Assembly (NCBI RefSeq): GCF_023650515.1
Contig: NZ_CP096016.1
Location: forward strand, 3,040,001-3,104,000
Reading direction: 5' to 3'
DNA length: 64,000 nucleotides
Origin: Alkalimarinus coralli
GTDB lineage: Bacteria > Pseudomonadota > Gammaproteobacteria > Pseudomonadales > Oleiphilaceae
Shown: positions 42,544 to 51,779 of the stretch, piece after piece
Layout: each line of letters starts with the position of its first letter
Numbering within the stretch: the first letter of the stretch is position 1
The notes under the pieces: generated by a model
The model's database searches: none
The model's input: only the letters and a program-made list of their open reading frames with translations
What the model was told of the DNA's origin: nothing
Program-made: the position numbers and the translations under genes

Positions 42544-43224
42544 ATGAACCAAGACCAGCTTAAAGAGGCTGTTGCCAAGGCAGCGCTCGACTATATTCAA
42601 CCCAAATTATCGGATGATAGTGTTATTGGCGTTGGCACTGGGTCAACTGCCAATTTTTTTATTGATGCCTTAGCCAGCATTAAAACATCTTTTGACGGTG
42701 CGGTCGCAAGTTCCGAGGCAACAGCAGAAAGGCTGAAGTCCCATGGTATTCCTGTTTATGAGTTAAATACCGTCTCTCATCTGGAGTTCTATATTGATGG
42801 CGCAGATGAAACCAATGAACGACTTGAGCTTATCAAAGGTGGCGGCGGCGCCCTGACCCGTGAAAAAATTGTTGCCGCAGTAGCACAAGAGTTTATCTGT
42901 ATTGTCGATGACAGCAAAATGGTTGATATTCTGGGTGACTTCCCTCTCCCGATAGAAGTCTTGCCGATGGCTCGCAGCTACGTCGCCAGAGAACTGGTTA
43001 AGCTAGGTGGTGACCCGGTCTACCGGGAAGGGTTTGTTACCGACAACGGTAATATTATTTTGGACGTCCATAATATGAACCTGTCTGCGCCTATTTCAAT
43101 CGAAGAACGCATTAACCAGATCACCGGTGTAGTGACTAATGGCCTGTTTGCATGTCGACCAGCCAATGTACTTTTAATGGGCACCCGTGATGGCGTTAAA
43201 ACCATCACTGCCAAAAGCCAGTAA
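42544..43224 (+). CDS. ribose-5-phosphate isomerase A
   Basis: Interconverts ribose-5-phosphate and ribulose-5-phosphate in the pentose phosphate pathway. The 226-residue protein has [41 protein letters not shown] and VDDSKMVD, covering the phosphate and catalytic regions. GGGGAG lies 6 bases before the ATG. It is divergent from cobS and convergent with a DUF2237 gene whose stop is only 5 bases away. Confidence 0.96.
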   Translation: MNQDQLKEAVAKAALDYIQPKLSDDSVIGVGTGSTANFFIDALASIKTSFDGAVASSEATAERLKSHGIPVYELNTVSHLEFYIDGADETNERLELIKGGGGALTREKIVAAVAQEFICIVDDSKMVDILGDFPLPIEVLPMARSYVARELVKLGGDPVYREGFVTDNGNIILDVHNMNLSAPISIEERINQITGVVTNGLFACRPANVLLMGTRDGVKTITAKSQ

Positions 43225-43228
43225 AACG

Positions 43229-43615
43229 CTAATTAAGGTCGGCTGCATAGCGTTTGAGAATATCCAGCGGCACAATCTCAAGCGCTTTAATATGTGTACG
43301 GGAAAGGTGAACACGGGGTGCCATTCCCTGCTCATGTGCTTCCAGCCATCTGGCGGCGCATAAGCACCACCGATCACCGGGTTTTAACCCCGGAAACCCA
43401 TAGTCTGGCATGGGGGTGGATAGGTCGTTTCCTTTGAAGCGAGAAAACTCTAAAAAGGCCTGAGTCGCTTCGATACACACGGTATGGGAGCCTACATCCT
43501 GGCCGTTTGTATTGCAGCAACCATCCCTAAAAAAACCCGTTACCGGGTCTTCACTACAGCTTTTCAACACCTCTCCGTATACGTTCAGAGAGTCATCCAT
43601 ATCCAGCTCGCTCAT
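43229..43615 (-). CDS. DUF2237 family protein
   Basis: A 128-residue Cys-rich protein with the family sequence GEVLKSCSEDPVTGFFRDG, CCNTNGQDVGSHTVC and GLKPGDRWCLCAARW. The five or six conserved cysteines suggest a metal site or disulfides; the function is unknown. The family is widespread and the length is normal. It is convergent with rpiA. Confidence 0.88.
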   Translation of the reverse strand: MSELDMDDSLNVYGEVLKSCSEDPVTGFFRDGCCNTNGQDVGSHTVCIEATQAFLEFSRFKGNDLSTPMPDYGFPGLKPGDRWCLCAARWLEAHEQGMAPRVHLSRTHIKALEIVPLDILKRYAADLN

Positions 43616-43697
43616 AAAGCCTCCGTGTCGTTACATTTAAGTCATCACCATACTGAACCAACAGCGTCTTAACCAGCAGCAGTGCTAATCAGTGCAG

Positions 43698-44447
43698 TTA
43701 AAAACGTTTGCTATTGTCTTTTCTATAAGTCTCAAACACTGCAAGCTCCCATGGCCGAATAGCCACCATCATACTACTGCCAAAGCGTTCTGATAAAGGG
43801 AGTTCCTGATCATCATCATTAAATTGCCGAAACTCCTGAACCAGCCGCTCCATCTTCCTCAACATAATTTCGTTCGATGCACGGGAAAGCATCCCGGATA
43901 CGAAAAGTCTGGACTCGCCCGCGCCATTAAAACGGGATTTAAAAAATTCCGATTGCACCTGCGCATCAAAAAAGCGATTAATAGGTCCATTGGGAATCCA
44001 GCTGAAGTCAGGCGACATCAACAACTTGACCCGATTATTTGGCAACAACTCGATCAGCTTCAGTTTATCGAGTGAAGCAAGCACCTGAATAAGCTCATGC
44101 TCTGTCAGGGTGTAGGCGTCCAAAATATCATTAAAACTCCAGCGATTAGATACGCAAACCGCCACCAGCAATAACTTATGGTCACTCACCAGCAGTGACT
44201 CCTGCTCCAGGGTAAGCTGGCTAATCAGGCGTTTATCCTGCTCCATTCGCTGTAGAAGTTCAGAAATTTCCATATCCATTAACTGGCATATTTGATCGAG
44301 CCGTTTCAATGAAAAGTCTTTCTCTGCGAACAAGCGCTTTACGCTCGACTCAGCAATATTGAGCGCTCTGCTCACATGCTTATATGTTAAACCGTGGGAT
44401 TTAAGCTCTCGTTTCAATGTGCTGACAATACTGGTTGTCTCAGCCAA
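43698..44447 (-). CDS. XRE-type helix-turn-helix transcriptional regulator
   Basis: A 249-residue DNA-binding protein. The N-terminal HTH is clear (HGLTYKHVSRALNIAESSVKRLFAEKDFSLKRLDQIC). The remainder, about 180 residues, is helical with no recognised effector domain. A TTG at 44447 with GGTGGAG 7-8 bases upstream seems the better start than the GTG at 44468. It is divergent from the YiaAB/PspA pair and may regulate it, which is inferred from position only. Confidence 0.82.
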   Translation of the reverse strand: MAETTSIVSTLKRELKSHGLTYKHVSRALNIAESSVKRLFAEKDFSLKRLDQICQLMDMEISELLQRMEQDKRLISQLTLEQESLLVSDHKLLLVAVCVSNRWSFNDILDAYTLTEHELIQVLASLDKLKLIELLPNNRVKLLMSPDFSWIPNGPINRFFDAQVQSEFFKSRFNGAGESRLFVSGMLSRASNEIMLRKMERLVQEFRQFNDDDQELPLSERFGSSMMVAIRPWELAVFETYRKDNSKRF

Positions 44448-44635
44448 ATCTATTCTCCACCTAATCACTTACGACAGCTAAACACTGCAATGGTATCAAT
44501 ATACGATACTTATAGTTTATCCAACAGAGACTTCAAGCATTTTAGTTGTTTATCCAAGACCCGATCAGTAAATTTTGCACATCAGCTAAGCGACACGCTA
44601 ATCACTATAAACAGCCGTTATTTGGGAGAAACAAT

Positions 44636-44911
44636 ATGATGATCGATGAAGTACAAAGCAACAGCCAGAGCTGGTTATTTTTTGTTAAAGCCTCATTTGC
44701 CATTTCCCTACTGGCTATGGCAGTAGGCATCGTGATGATACCTGCGGACTTAATGGTTAAAGGGTACTTGGCCATTTGCGCACTATTTTTAGTGAGCTCA
44801 ACCATCACGATGTCTAAAACATTACGAGATGATCACGAGAGTCAGCGCCTCATTAACAAGCTATCCGAGGCCAAAACACAGCAAATTATTAAAGAGTATT
44901 CAGACGCATAA
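44636..44911 (+). CDS. YiaA/YiaB-type two-helix inner membrane protein
   Basis: A 91-residue protein with two membrane helices (WLFFVKASFAISLLAMAVGIVMI and GYLAICALFLVSSTITMSKTL) and a charged C-terminal tail, the YiaAB domain layout. GGAG lies 7 bases before the ATG at 44636; the longer upstream extension is not supported. It lies 38 bases before the PspA-family gene, an arrangement I recall from other gammaproteobacteria, and suggests a shared membrane-stress role. Confidence 0.82.
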   Translation: MMIDEVQSNSQSWLFFVKASFAISLLAMAVGIVMIPADLMVKGYLAICALFLVSSTITMSKTLRDDHESQRLINKLSEAKTQQIIKEYSDA

Positions 44912-44949
44912 GTTAGACCCAACAATGCCATAGTCAGGAGTTAGCCACT

Positions 44950-45630
44950 ATGAACGTTATGAGAAAAATTGCCACCGCCCTTCGTGGGTCAGTACGTGAA
45001 AGCGCAGAAGTCGTTATTGATGCAAATGCCATCAGGATATTCGAGCAAGAGATCGTCGATGCTGAGCATGGCATCGCCAGATCAAAGCAGCAACTCGCCT
45101 ATGTTATGGCGGAGCGAGTTCAGCTTGAACGATCAAATGATCAACTCAGGGAGCAGATCAAATCCAGAGAGAGTCAGGCCGCAAAGGCGTTGAGCATTGA
45201 GGATGCCCCCCTGGCAACCGAGCTTGCGGAAGACATTATTGAGAAAGAAAAGGTCATGAATGAGCAAATGCTTGCAGTCAATAACCTGATAACACGGGAG
45301 AAAAATCTCACTCGCAATATCCAGTCATCAGCGCAACAAATAAAAGCCTTCCGCAGAGAGTTAGGAATCGCCAAAGCAACAGCCAGCGCGCAAAAGGCGT
45401 CCAGGCTTGCCAATAATCATGCTCACTCAGTCGACACCAATATCATCGACTTAAACAGTTCATTACAGCGAATCAAACAGCAGCAACAGAGAGTAGATGA
45501 TACAGCCAGTGCAGTCGCGGCTATTGAAGATGAAATAGGTGACGGAGCGCTGGATAAAAAAGTAGAAAGCGCCGGACTAGGAACCCGCAAAGCCGATATC
45601 CAAGCGGTATTGGATCGGGTAAGAAAATAA
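44950..45630 (+). CDS. PspA/IM30 (Vipp1)-family protein
   Basis: A 226-residue helical membrane-associated protein of the ESCRT-III-like family, which binds and stabilises membranes under stress. It starts with an amphipathic helix (MRKIATALRGSVRESAEVV), has a long coiled coil (EQEIVDAEHGIARSKQQL, then ASRLANNHAHSVDTNIID) and ends LDRVRK. No pspB/pspC genes are adjacent; the YiaAB gene is its partner. AGGAG lies 9 bases before the ATG. Confidence 0.88.
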   Translation: MNVMRKIATALRGSVRESAEVVIDANAIRIFEQEIVDAEHGIARSKQQLAYVMAERVQLERSNDQLREQIKSRESQAAKALSIEDAPLATELAEDIIEKEKVMNEQMLAVNNLITREKNLTRNIQSSAQQIKAFRRELGIAKATASAQKASRLANNHAHSVDTNIIDLNSSLQRIKQQQQRVDDTASAVAAIEDEIGDGALDKKVESAGLGTRKADIQAVLDRVRK

Positions 45631-45646
45631 CCAATCATTCTGACAC

Positions 45647-45666
45647 AAGCCTCCGACCGGAGGCTT
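45647..45666 (+). terminator. terminator hairpin after pspA-family gene
   Basis: AAGCCTCC (45647-45654) pairs with GGAGGCTT (45659-45666) around a GACC loop, followed by AATTGATT, so the T-run is weak. A second inverted pair (GCGTTACTG 45677-45685 and CAGTAACGC 45704-45712) lies between here and the stop of the convergent hydrolase gene. Confidence 0.55.
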
Positions 45667-45719
45667 AATTGATTCTGCGTTACTGCTGTGCCGATAGGCC
45701 AAACAGTAACGCATTGACA

Positions 45720-46520
45720 TTAGATACCTGCCGACTGAATCCAAAGCATTTCCACCGCTATTCTCATAGCTGCTCGCTTAGTGGTTCGATCTGTAGGGTG
45801 AATACCATCGCCTCGATGCTCAAAACGTTTCCACATATCGATCTGGATAGCATTCGGTAACTCATTCGCAATACGATTCTTATGCAAGTTGCGAAGTTGG
45901 TTGTAGTCCGTTTCACTTATGGCCCAGTTCAGACCAAACGCCGTTTGAAAAAATGGTAAATCCAAGGCGTCCCACTCTGGCATGATATCGTAGATAGGTG
46001 TCACACCTGCATCCAGCGCACGCTGTCCAACGGCGATCAGACGATCTACTGTTGCATTCATATCAGACAGGGTACACGGTATAGCATCACTTTGAGGTAT
46101 CCCAAACGAATCAGAGTGCAAGCAGTCATTGGCCGTCGTTATAACCACATAATCAGCATTAACAGGGCCACCAGGAACCGTTACCCTGCCCAGTGCTTTA
46201 GTTAGCTGTTTGTCATAACCTTGCCACTGTACAAGCGGGTCACAAACAGGGTTGCAGGCAACTCGGTCAAATGTTGTCGCGCCTGCTTGGGCCTCATTAA
46301 TAACATGGCCATCCAGTAGAGGCGTTCGCACTAGTGCATTCCCCAACGATAGGTAACTGCCAAAGTCTACGGCGCCCCCCCCCAAGGGTGCCTGCAAGTT
46401 GTCATTAAAAGGCACACCGGCATTCGCGTAAGATGCACCAATAATCAGCAATGGCTTATCCGATGAAAACGCGCCTACCGAGAAAAAAGTCATCACTAAA
46501 AACGTTAATATCTTTTTCAT
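45720..46520 (-). CDS. exported SGNH/GDSL hydrolase
   Basis: A 266-residue secreted esterase or lipase type. It has a signal peptide (MKKILTFLVMTFFSVGAFS). The GDS block is present as IIGASYANAG near residue 28, and the catalytic Asp-x-x-His block is GDGIHPTDRT near residue 240. The GAS variant keeps the nucleophilic Ser. Substrate unknown; acyl-ester or carbohydrate-ester hydrolysis is typical. A convergent terminator region separates it from pspA. Confidence 0.85.
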   Translation of the reverse strand: MKKILTFLVMTFFSVGAFSSDKPLLIIGASYANAGVPFNDNLQAPLGGGAVDFGSYLSLGNALVRTPLLDGHVINEAQAGATTFDRVACNPVCDPLVQWQGYDKQLTKALGRVTVPGGPVNADYVVITTANDCLHSDSFGIPQSDAIPCTLSDMNATVDRLIAVGQRALDAGVTPIYDIMPEWDALDLPFFQTAFGLNWAISETDYNQLRNLHKNRIANELPNAIQIDMWKRFEHRGDGIHPTDRTTKRAAMRIAVEMLWIQSAGI

Positions 46521-46906
46521 AAAATCTATCCTTTGTTATTTATAGTTTTTGGATCAAGGCTGTTGGTTTGTCGCACCAGGGCAGTATAACTCTCTCTGAA
46601 AGACCAACAGGAAGTCATTAGCATTGAAGACAATGAACGTTCGGGTTTCCCCTCACGGTGCCTACGGCTAAAAACACACTAAACCTATACCAGGCAAAAG
46701 CCTGTAAAAAGTAAATTAACGTAACCGAAGTTGATTCAAATGCAACCAAACACAAACGCAAACCTGTTGAGCCTGAAAAAACGCTACACTCATGTCGCAA
46801 TCTGCTATTTTTTTTCTAAAATGCTGTACTGATGCAGCGCTTTTTTACTTAAAGAAACAATTGCTCATCTTTTCAAAATTGCTACACCTGTCACACTTTG
46901 TGTTAA

Positions 46907-47024
46907 TCGTTATAACGACAATGAAATTGATCTAACACAATTAACTCGCTCACTGAACAATTAAACTGAACCAACAACCCCCTACGTGGGTATTTTTTTA
47001 CTTGAGAGGTTAACACCCGTTAAC
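46907..47024 (+). promoter_or_regulatory. two operator-like palindromes upstream of TetR/acyl-CoA dehydrogenase unit
   Basis: TCGTTATAACGA (46907-46918) is a perfect 12-bp palindrome, nested inside TTGTGTTA (46898-46905) and TAACACAA (46933-46940). GTTAACACCCGTTAAC (47009-47024) is a second dyad just before the regulator start at 47039. Autoregulation of the TetR gene is plausible. The 46521-46897 interval holds no gene I trust. Confidence 0.45.
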
Positions 47025-47038
47025 ATACTGGATACTAC

Positions 47039-47617
47039 ATGCTGAATACTAAAGGCAAAATTTTATCAGCGGCATGCGATATCTACCTTGAGCAAGGCTC
47101 AAAAGGCATGAGTATGCGCAAGGTTGCCAGCAAAGCCGGGGTCACACCTACGGCAATTTATCGTCATTACGAAAGTAAGGAAGCCCTTCACCATCAAGTG
47201 TTAATTGATGGGTTTCGTACCTTTGGTTCCTATTTGTACCCAGCGATAGCTGGCACAACACCTCTCGATAAGCTCAACCAGGCAGCTGATGCTTTTTTCC
47301 GGTTTGCCACTGAGCAAGCGCGATACTACGAACTTCTATTTCTGACCATGGACTCAACTAACGAAATTCAAGTCGACAAAACATTGCAGAAAGAAGCCAT
47401 GGCAACTTACGAGTTCATTATTAACAGCGTCAGATCATGTATGGATGCAGGCATATTTAAAAAAGATAATCCGGAAGAGGTTGCGATGTTATTGCTTTCA
47501 ACCTGCAACGGATTCTTTGGTCTTTATGTCTCAAAGAAGTTCGAAGGTAGCATTGAAGAAATGAAGCAAAAATATGACCGCACTTATCAGCGAATACTAA
47601 GGGGCTTGGCTGCATAA
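47039..47617 (+). CDS. TetR-family transcriptional regulator
   Basis: A 192-residue repressor type with an N-terminal helix-turn-helix (MRKVASKAGVTPTAIYRHYESKEAL, residues 24-48) and a helical effector domain that I cannot place by ligand. It is followed 130 bases later by a large acyl-CoA dehydrogenase gene on the same strand, so an acyl-CoA or fatty-acid ligand is a reasonable guess. Palindromes at 46907-47024 precede it. Confidence 0.88.
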   Translation: MLNTKGKILSAACDIYLEQGSKGMSMRKVASKAGVTPTAIYRHYESKEALHHQVLIDGFRTFGSYLYPAIAGTTPLDKLNQAADAFFRFATEQARYYELLFLTMDSTNEIQVDKTLQKEAMATYEFIINSVRSCMDAGIFKKDNPEEVAMLLLSTCNGFFGLYVSKKFEGSIEEMKQKYDRTYQRILRGLAA

Positions 47618-47747
47618 CAACACCTCACTGCATAACAGCACAAGGTAAATTCAGTCCCCTCTTATCACTGTTAACGACAGGGGTTAGTAGTAGCCGTTAA
47701 CGCTTAAAGAAATGAAAAACTGAAAACGGAATCAGGGAGAACACCGA

Positions 47748-49520
47748 ATGAAACTGCTAGACCTACCCAACAACATCCTATTCAACAAGAAGGCACCTGC
47801 AACGCCGTCTGCTGAAAAAACGAAAGTGATACTAAACCCAAAGCTCGAGAACTACGACCACCTCGATAAAAAATCCAGAGAGCTGGTTAAAAAAACCATC
47901 GCCTTTTTTGAGAAACGAGGAAAAGCAAAACTAAAAGAGGATGACCATGAACGAACCTGGTATGCCGACTTTTTAGAGTTCGAGAAGAAAGAGAAGTTAT
48001 TCGCAACCTTCCTGACGCCTGAAAGGTACGGCAATAAAGATTATCGCTGGGACACCTTCAGAAACTGCGCACTAAATGAAATATTTGGTTTTTATGGCTT
48101 GGCACATTGGTATACCTGGCAGGTTACCATCCTTGGCTTGGGGCCAATCTGGATCAGCCATAACGAAACAGTTAAAAAGCGTGCCGCAAAACTCCTTAAA
48201 GAAGGCGGTATCTTTGCGTTTGGCCTGTCTGAAAAAGAGCACGGCGCAGATATCTACTCCAGCGACATGCACCTGACTCGCCAGGAAGATGGCACCTATC
48301 TAGCCAATGGCAGTAAATATTATATTGGTAACGGTAACAAAGCCGCATTGGTCTCAACATTTGGCAAACTAACGGATACTGATGAGTACGTATTTTTTGT
48401 CGTCGATTCACAGCATAAAAATTACGAGTTAGTTCAGAATGTTGTGAACTCTCAAAACTATGTGGCTGAGTACAAGCTCAATAACTACCCTATCCGTGGA
48501 GAGGATATACTGGCCAAGGGTCAAGAGGCCTGGGATATGGCGCTCAACACAGTCAACATTGGTAAGTTCAATTTGGGCTGGGCATCGATTGGCATCTGTT
48601 CTCACGCCTACTATGAAGCGATAAACCATGCCTCTCATCGTCGTTTGTTTGACCATTACGTAACTGACTTTGTCCATATAAAGCAGCTATTTAATGATGC
48701 TTACGCGCGTTTAACCGCAATGAAACTATTTGCAGAGCGAGGCATCGATTACATGCGTTGCGCCAGCAAGGATGACCGCCGTTATTTACTGTTTACCCCC
48801 ATGGTTAAAATGAAGGTGACGACTCAGGGCGAAGAGGTTATAAACGAGCTATGGGATGTCATGGCGGCTAAAGGGTTTGAGAAAAACATGTATTTCGAAA
48901 TGGCCGTAAAGGACATTCGCGCACTTCCGAAACTTGAAGGCACGGTGCACGTCAACATGGCGCTTATCCTGAAGTTTATGGGCAACTATTTCTTCAAACC
49001 GGCTAAGTTCCCTGAAATACCGACTATGAGCGAACCGAAAAATGATGATTTTCTATTCAATCAAGGTGCAACCAAAGGCTTAGGAAAGACACGCTTTCAC
49101 GACTACCGAAAAGTTTATGACAAGGTTGACCTGCCTAACGTCAACATTTTCAAAAAACAGATTCGGCTTCTGAAATTACTGCTCGTTGCAGGTAAACCAA
49201 GCAAAGAGCAAAGCAAGGATTTCGACTTCTTATTGAATCTGGGTGAGCTATTTACACTGGTGGTCTACGGCCAGTTAATTTTGGAAAACGCTGAAATTAA
49301 AGGCATCGAAGATGACCTTGTTGAACAGATATTTGACTTCATGGTTCGCGACTTTTCCAAGTTCGCACTGCAGTTGAGTCAAAAAGGGTGCGCTACGCTC
49401 GTTCAACAAACTATCTGCGACCGCATGATCAAGCGCCCCGCCGTTGACCCTGATCGTCATAACAGAGTCTGGGAGAGCTACTCATACAACATGAAAGACC
49501 AGTTCGAAATGAACCCATAA
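47748..49520 (+). CDS. acyl-CoA dehydrogenase family protein (long form)
   Basis: A 590-residue flavoenzyme of the acyl-CoA dehydrogenase family, longer than the usual 380. The substrate- and FAD-binding parts are recognisable (FAFGLSEKEHGADIYSSDM, then NGSKYYIGNGNKAALVS, and GFEKNMYFEMAVKDIRAL), with a C-terminal extension of roughly 150 residues. The canonical ETF-type reaction is inferred; the exact substrate is unknown. GGGAGA lies before the ATG. It probably belongs to the TetR regulon just upstream. A GC hairpin follows at 49565. Confidence 0.85.
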   Translation: MKLLDLPNNILFNKKAPATPSAEKTKVILNPKLENYDHLDKKSRELVKKTIAFFEKRGKAKLKEDDHERTWYADFLEFEKKEKLFATFLTPERYGNKDYRWDTFRNCALNEIFGFYGLAHWYTWQVTILGLGPIWISHNETVKKRAAKLLKEGGIFAFGLSEKEHGADIYSSDMHLTRQEDGTYLANGSKYYIGNGNKAALVSTFGKLTDTDEYVFFVVDSQHKNYELVQNVVNSQNYVAEYKLNNYPIRGEDILAKGQEAWDMALNTVNIGKFNLGWASIGICSHAYYEAINHASHRRLFDHYVTDFVHIKQLFNDAYARLTAMKLFAERGIDYMRCASKDDRRYLLFTPMVKMKVTTQGEEVINELWDVMAAKGFEKNMYFEMAVKDIRALPKLEGTVHVNMALILKFMGNYFFKPAKFPEIPTMSEPKNDDFLFNQGATKGLGKTRFHDYRKVYDKVDLPNVNIFKKQIRLLKLLLVAGKPSKEQSKDFDFLLNLGELFTLVVYGQLILENAEIKGIEDDLVEQIFDFMVRDFSKFALQLSQKGCATLVQQTICDRMIKRPAVDPDRHNRVWESYSYNMKDQFEMNP

Positions 49521-49564
49521 ATTGGCCACCCAATACGTGCCTATTCTGATATAGCTTCATTCTG

Positions 49565-49582
49565 CCCCCACGAAAGTGGGGG
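49565..49582 (+). terminator. hairpin after the long acyl-CoA dehydrogenase gene
   Basis: CCCCCAC (49565-49571) and GTGGGGG (49576-49582) close a stable GAAA tetraloop stem, followed by TTAATAATTAATT, which is AT-rich without a pure T-run. It lies 45 bases after the stop codon. Confidence 0.7.
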
Positions 49583-49782
49583 TTAATAATTAATTGAAGT
49601 CGCTGGATGACTAGCTGTGCTGAGATAACCAAAAGCAACGTATCTAACTTGTTCTGAATGGGCACTAATCGATAATACATTGATTTAATTAAGCTGCGAA
49701 TTAGATCAAAGAACTATTGATAATATCTCCTAGCCTCTCTATATTTCTACACCCTCCCCCGTATAACAAAGACCCATTTAAT

Positions 49783-50553
49783 ATGACAACGCAGAGCCAG
49801 TCGCGCATGCCCTCTTTACAGGCAAAGACAGCGCCAATAACAAGCAGCTTTAAGGCAACACTGCCTGTTTTATTTGGCTATATCCCGATGGGAATGGCAT
49901 TTGGTTTATTGCTTTCAGATCAAGGCTATGCCTGGTATTGGGCAACCATTATGGGAGTAGCCATTTTTGCAGGTGCAGCGCAATTTATGGCAATCGGGCT
50001 TCTCGCTGCAAATGCAGGGCTTTTTGAAGTGGCGATGACAACACTGCTGCTTAACTCGCGCCATATTTTTTACGGTCTGTCGCTCATTCACCACGTACAG
50101 GCCAGAGGCTGGCGAAAGCTCTATATCATTTTCGGGCTGACTGACGAAACCTATTCGCTGCTCACCGCCCACCATGCAACCCAAAGCCAAAGGAGTCGCC
50201 CAACCAAAGAATCTAGCGATTTAGCACTGAGTGAAGGCCGCTTTCAATTTATCGTTACCGCTCTTAACCAGAGCTATTGGGTATTTGGCTGCACCATTGG
50301 TGCAATATTGGGTGGCGCGATAACATTTGATACGACCGGGCTCGATTTTACCCTGCCTGCCCTCTTCATGGTGTTAGTGATTGAACAATATAAAGCGACT
50401 CAAAAGCTGTTTCCTTTTTTGATTGCTCTCATCTGCGCAGTCGCATCGTTGGCTCTGTTCGACTCAGATAGCATGCTGCTGATATCGATCAGCATGACAT
50501 TGGCGCTGCTGCTAGGTAAACACCGGTTAGATACAAGGCTAGGAGTAAAGTAA
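49783..50553 (+). CDS. AzlC-family branched-chain amino acid exporter subunit
   Basis: A polytopic inner-membrane protein of about 256 residues, matching AzlC: FKATLPVLFGYIPMGMAFGLL near the start, then GAAQFMAIGLLAANAGLFEVAMTTLLLNSRH, the family signature. AzlC works with the small AzlD protein in export of branched-chain or related amino acids. The ATG at 49783 is preferred; an earlier one at 49717 would add a non-conserved leader. Its stop overlaps the azlD start by one base. Confidence 0.88.
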   Translation: MTTQSQSRMPSLQAKTAPITSSFKATLPVLFGYIPMGMAFGLLLSDQGYAWYWATIMGVAIFAGAAQFMAIGLLAANAGLFEVAMTTLLLNSRHIFYGLSLIHHVQARGWRKLYIIFGLTDETYSLLTAHHATQSQRSRPTKESSDLALSEGRFQFIVTALNQSYWVFGCTIGAILGGAITFDTTGLDFTLPALFMVLVIEQYKATQKLFPFLIALICAVASLALFDSDSMLLISISMTLALLLGKHRLDTRLGVK

Positions 50554-50876
50554 TGGAGAATACGCTCTATCTGGTTAGCTTTATTCTGGTGATGAGCTTG
50601 GCCACATTCGTGACCCGAGCCGCCCCGTTTATGCTTTTTCACAAACAGGGTGAGCACCCCATATTAGTGTTTCTAGGCCGCTATTTACCCCCCGCCATTA
50701 TGCTTTTGCTGCTGATCTATTGTGTAAAGGACATTAACTGGTTTGTAGATAAAGGTGGAGTTAACGAACTCGTAGCCCTGGGCGTGGTAACCATTGCACA
50801 CCTGCTCTTCCGCAACCCGCTCATTAGTATTTTGTTGGGAACCAGTCTCTACATGTTTCTGAAACAAAACATGTAA
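50553..50876 (+). CDS. AzlD-family small membrane partner of AzlC
   Basis: A 107-residue protein with three or four membrane helices and the AzlD features VTRAAPFMLF and LGRYLPPAIMLLLLIYCVKDI. It overlaps azlC by one base (TAATG), the standard arrangement. Together they would form the branched-chain amino acid export complex. Confidence 0.88.
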   Translation: MENTLYLVSFILVMSLATFVTRAAPFMLFHKQGEHPILVFLGRYLPPAIMLLLLIYCVKDINWFVDKGGVNELVALGVVTIAHLLFRNPLISILLGTSLYMFLKQNM

Positions 50877-50887
50877 GGCCACATAGG

Positions 50888-51637
50888 CTATTTCAACAAT
50901 AAGCCATTAGTTCCTAAGCGCTTTAAAGACATTAATTCAGCGTAAGCCTGATTAAAGCCTTCTAATATACGCTGGTAATGAGGGTTTGAGCGTTTGATCC
51001 AAACCACTACAGGTATTGTTTTAAGCGGATAAAAATAGTACCGAGCATCCTGGCTGGCGGAGTAAGACTTCAGCAGTGGCTCTGTTTCTTTCGAGCTCCA
51101 AACAAAATCCCCTCGCCCTTTGCCGAACATTTTTAAGGTTAACTTGGCGGTTCTTGCTTCAATCACGATCGCTTTGCTTTGACTCTCCAATGTTCTCAGG
51201 TCTTTGAATACAATATAGGGCAATTCTAAACCCAGCGGCACAACCAAAGACCGTCCAATCAACAGCGACGTATCAACGTTTTGAGTAAGCTGTTCTCTTG
51301 AATATATGCCTCCGGTCCAAAGGTAAGACCAGTCGATAACATCACAACACGCCTCAAAGCGGGGGATTTTACCTGTCAGTAGCAAATCAATGGCTCCATC
51401 CTCTAACTGCTTATATGAACGAGCCGCGCTATCCGCGACAAACGTGCATTTGAAACGCTGCCTGCGACACATTTCGTTAAGTACATCGAAAAAGTCGCCT
51501 TCTACCTGCTCGGATTCGTTCAAATAATAAAGTGGAGGATAATCATAGCCCGCTATCTTAACCGACAACGGAGGGCTCGCCTTTAATTCTGATGAAAGAA
51601 TCACCACACTTAAACAGTATAAAAACAACCTCACCAT
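50888..51637 (-). CDS. periplasmic solute-binding-like protein next to hybrid kinase
   Basis: A 249-residue exported protein of the family 3 solute-binding type: signal peptide (MVRLFLYCLSVVILSSELKA), then SVKIAGYDYPPLYYLN and GAIDLLLTGKIPR. It has several Cys (CRRQRFKC and EACCDVIDW), unusual for a simple transporter-binding protein. The start at 51637 has AGGA 6 bases upstream. It is 142 bases downstream of the hybrid histidine kinase gene on the same strand, suggesting that it feeds a signal to that kinase. Confidence 0.8.
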   Translation of the reverse strand: MVRLFLYCLSVVILSSELKASPPLSVKIAGYDYPPLYYLNESEQVEGDFFDVLNEMCRRQRFKCTFVADSAARSYKQLEDGAIDLLLTGKIPRFEACCDVIDWSYLWTGGIYSREQLTQNVDTSLLIGRSLVVPLGLELPYIVFKDLRTLESQSKAIVIEARTAKLTLKMFGKGRGDFVWSSKETEPLLKSYSASQDARYYFYPLKTIPVVVWIKRSNPHYQRILEGFNQAYAELMSLKRLGTNGLLLK

Positions 51638-51779
51638 AGCATTCCTGATTAATAGCCACGCTAGCAGATTACGCCAAGTCATAACTTCAGTATGAGTAAA
51701 AAATGAAATAGCACAAACTTTGGTGTTCTGACTGAAAAGGTCAGGGGGTACTCGCAACAAGGCATGGTAGCTTAGCCGT

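Noticed and set aside
46618-46800. 60-aa open frame on the minus strand
   Set aside because: No ribosome site and no conserved look; the gap more likely holds only regulatory sequence.
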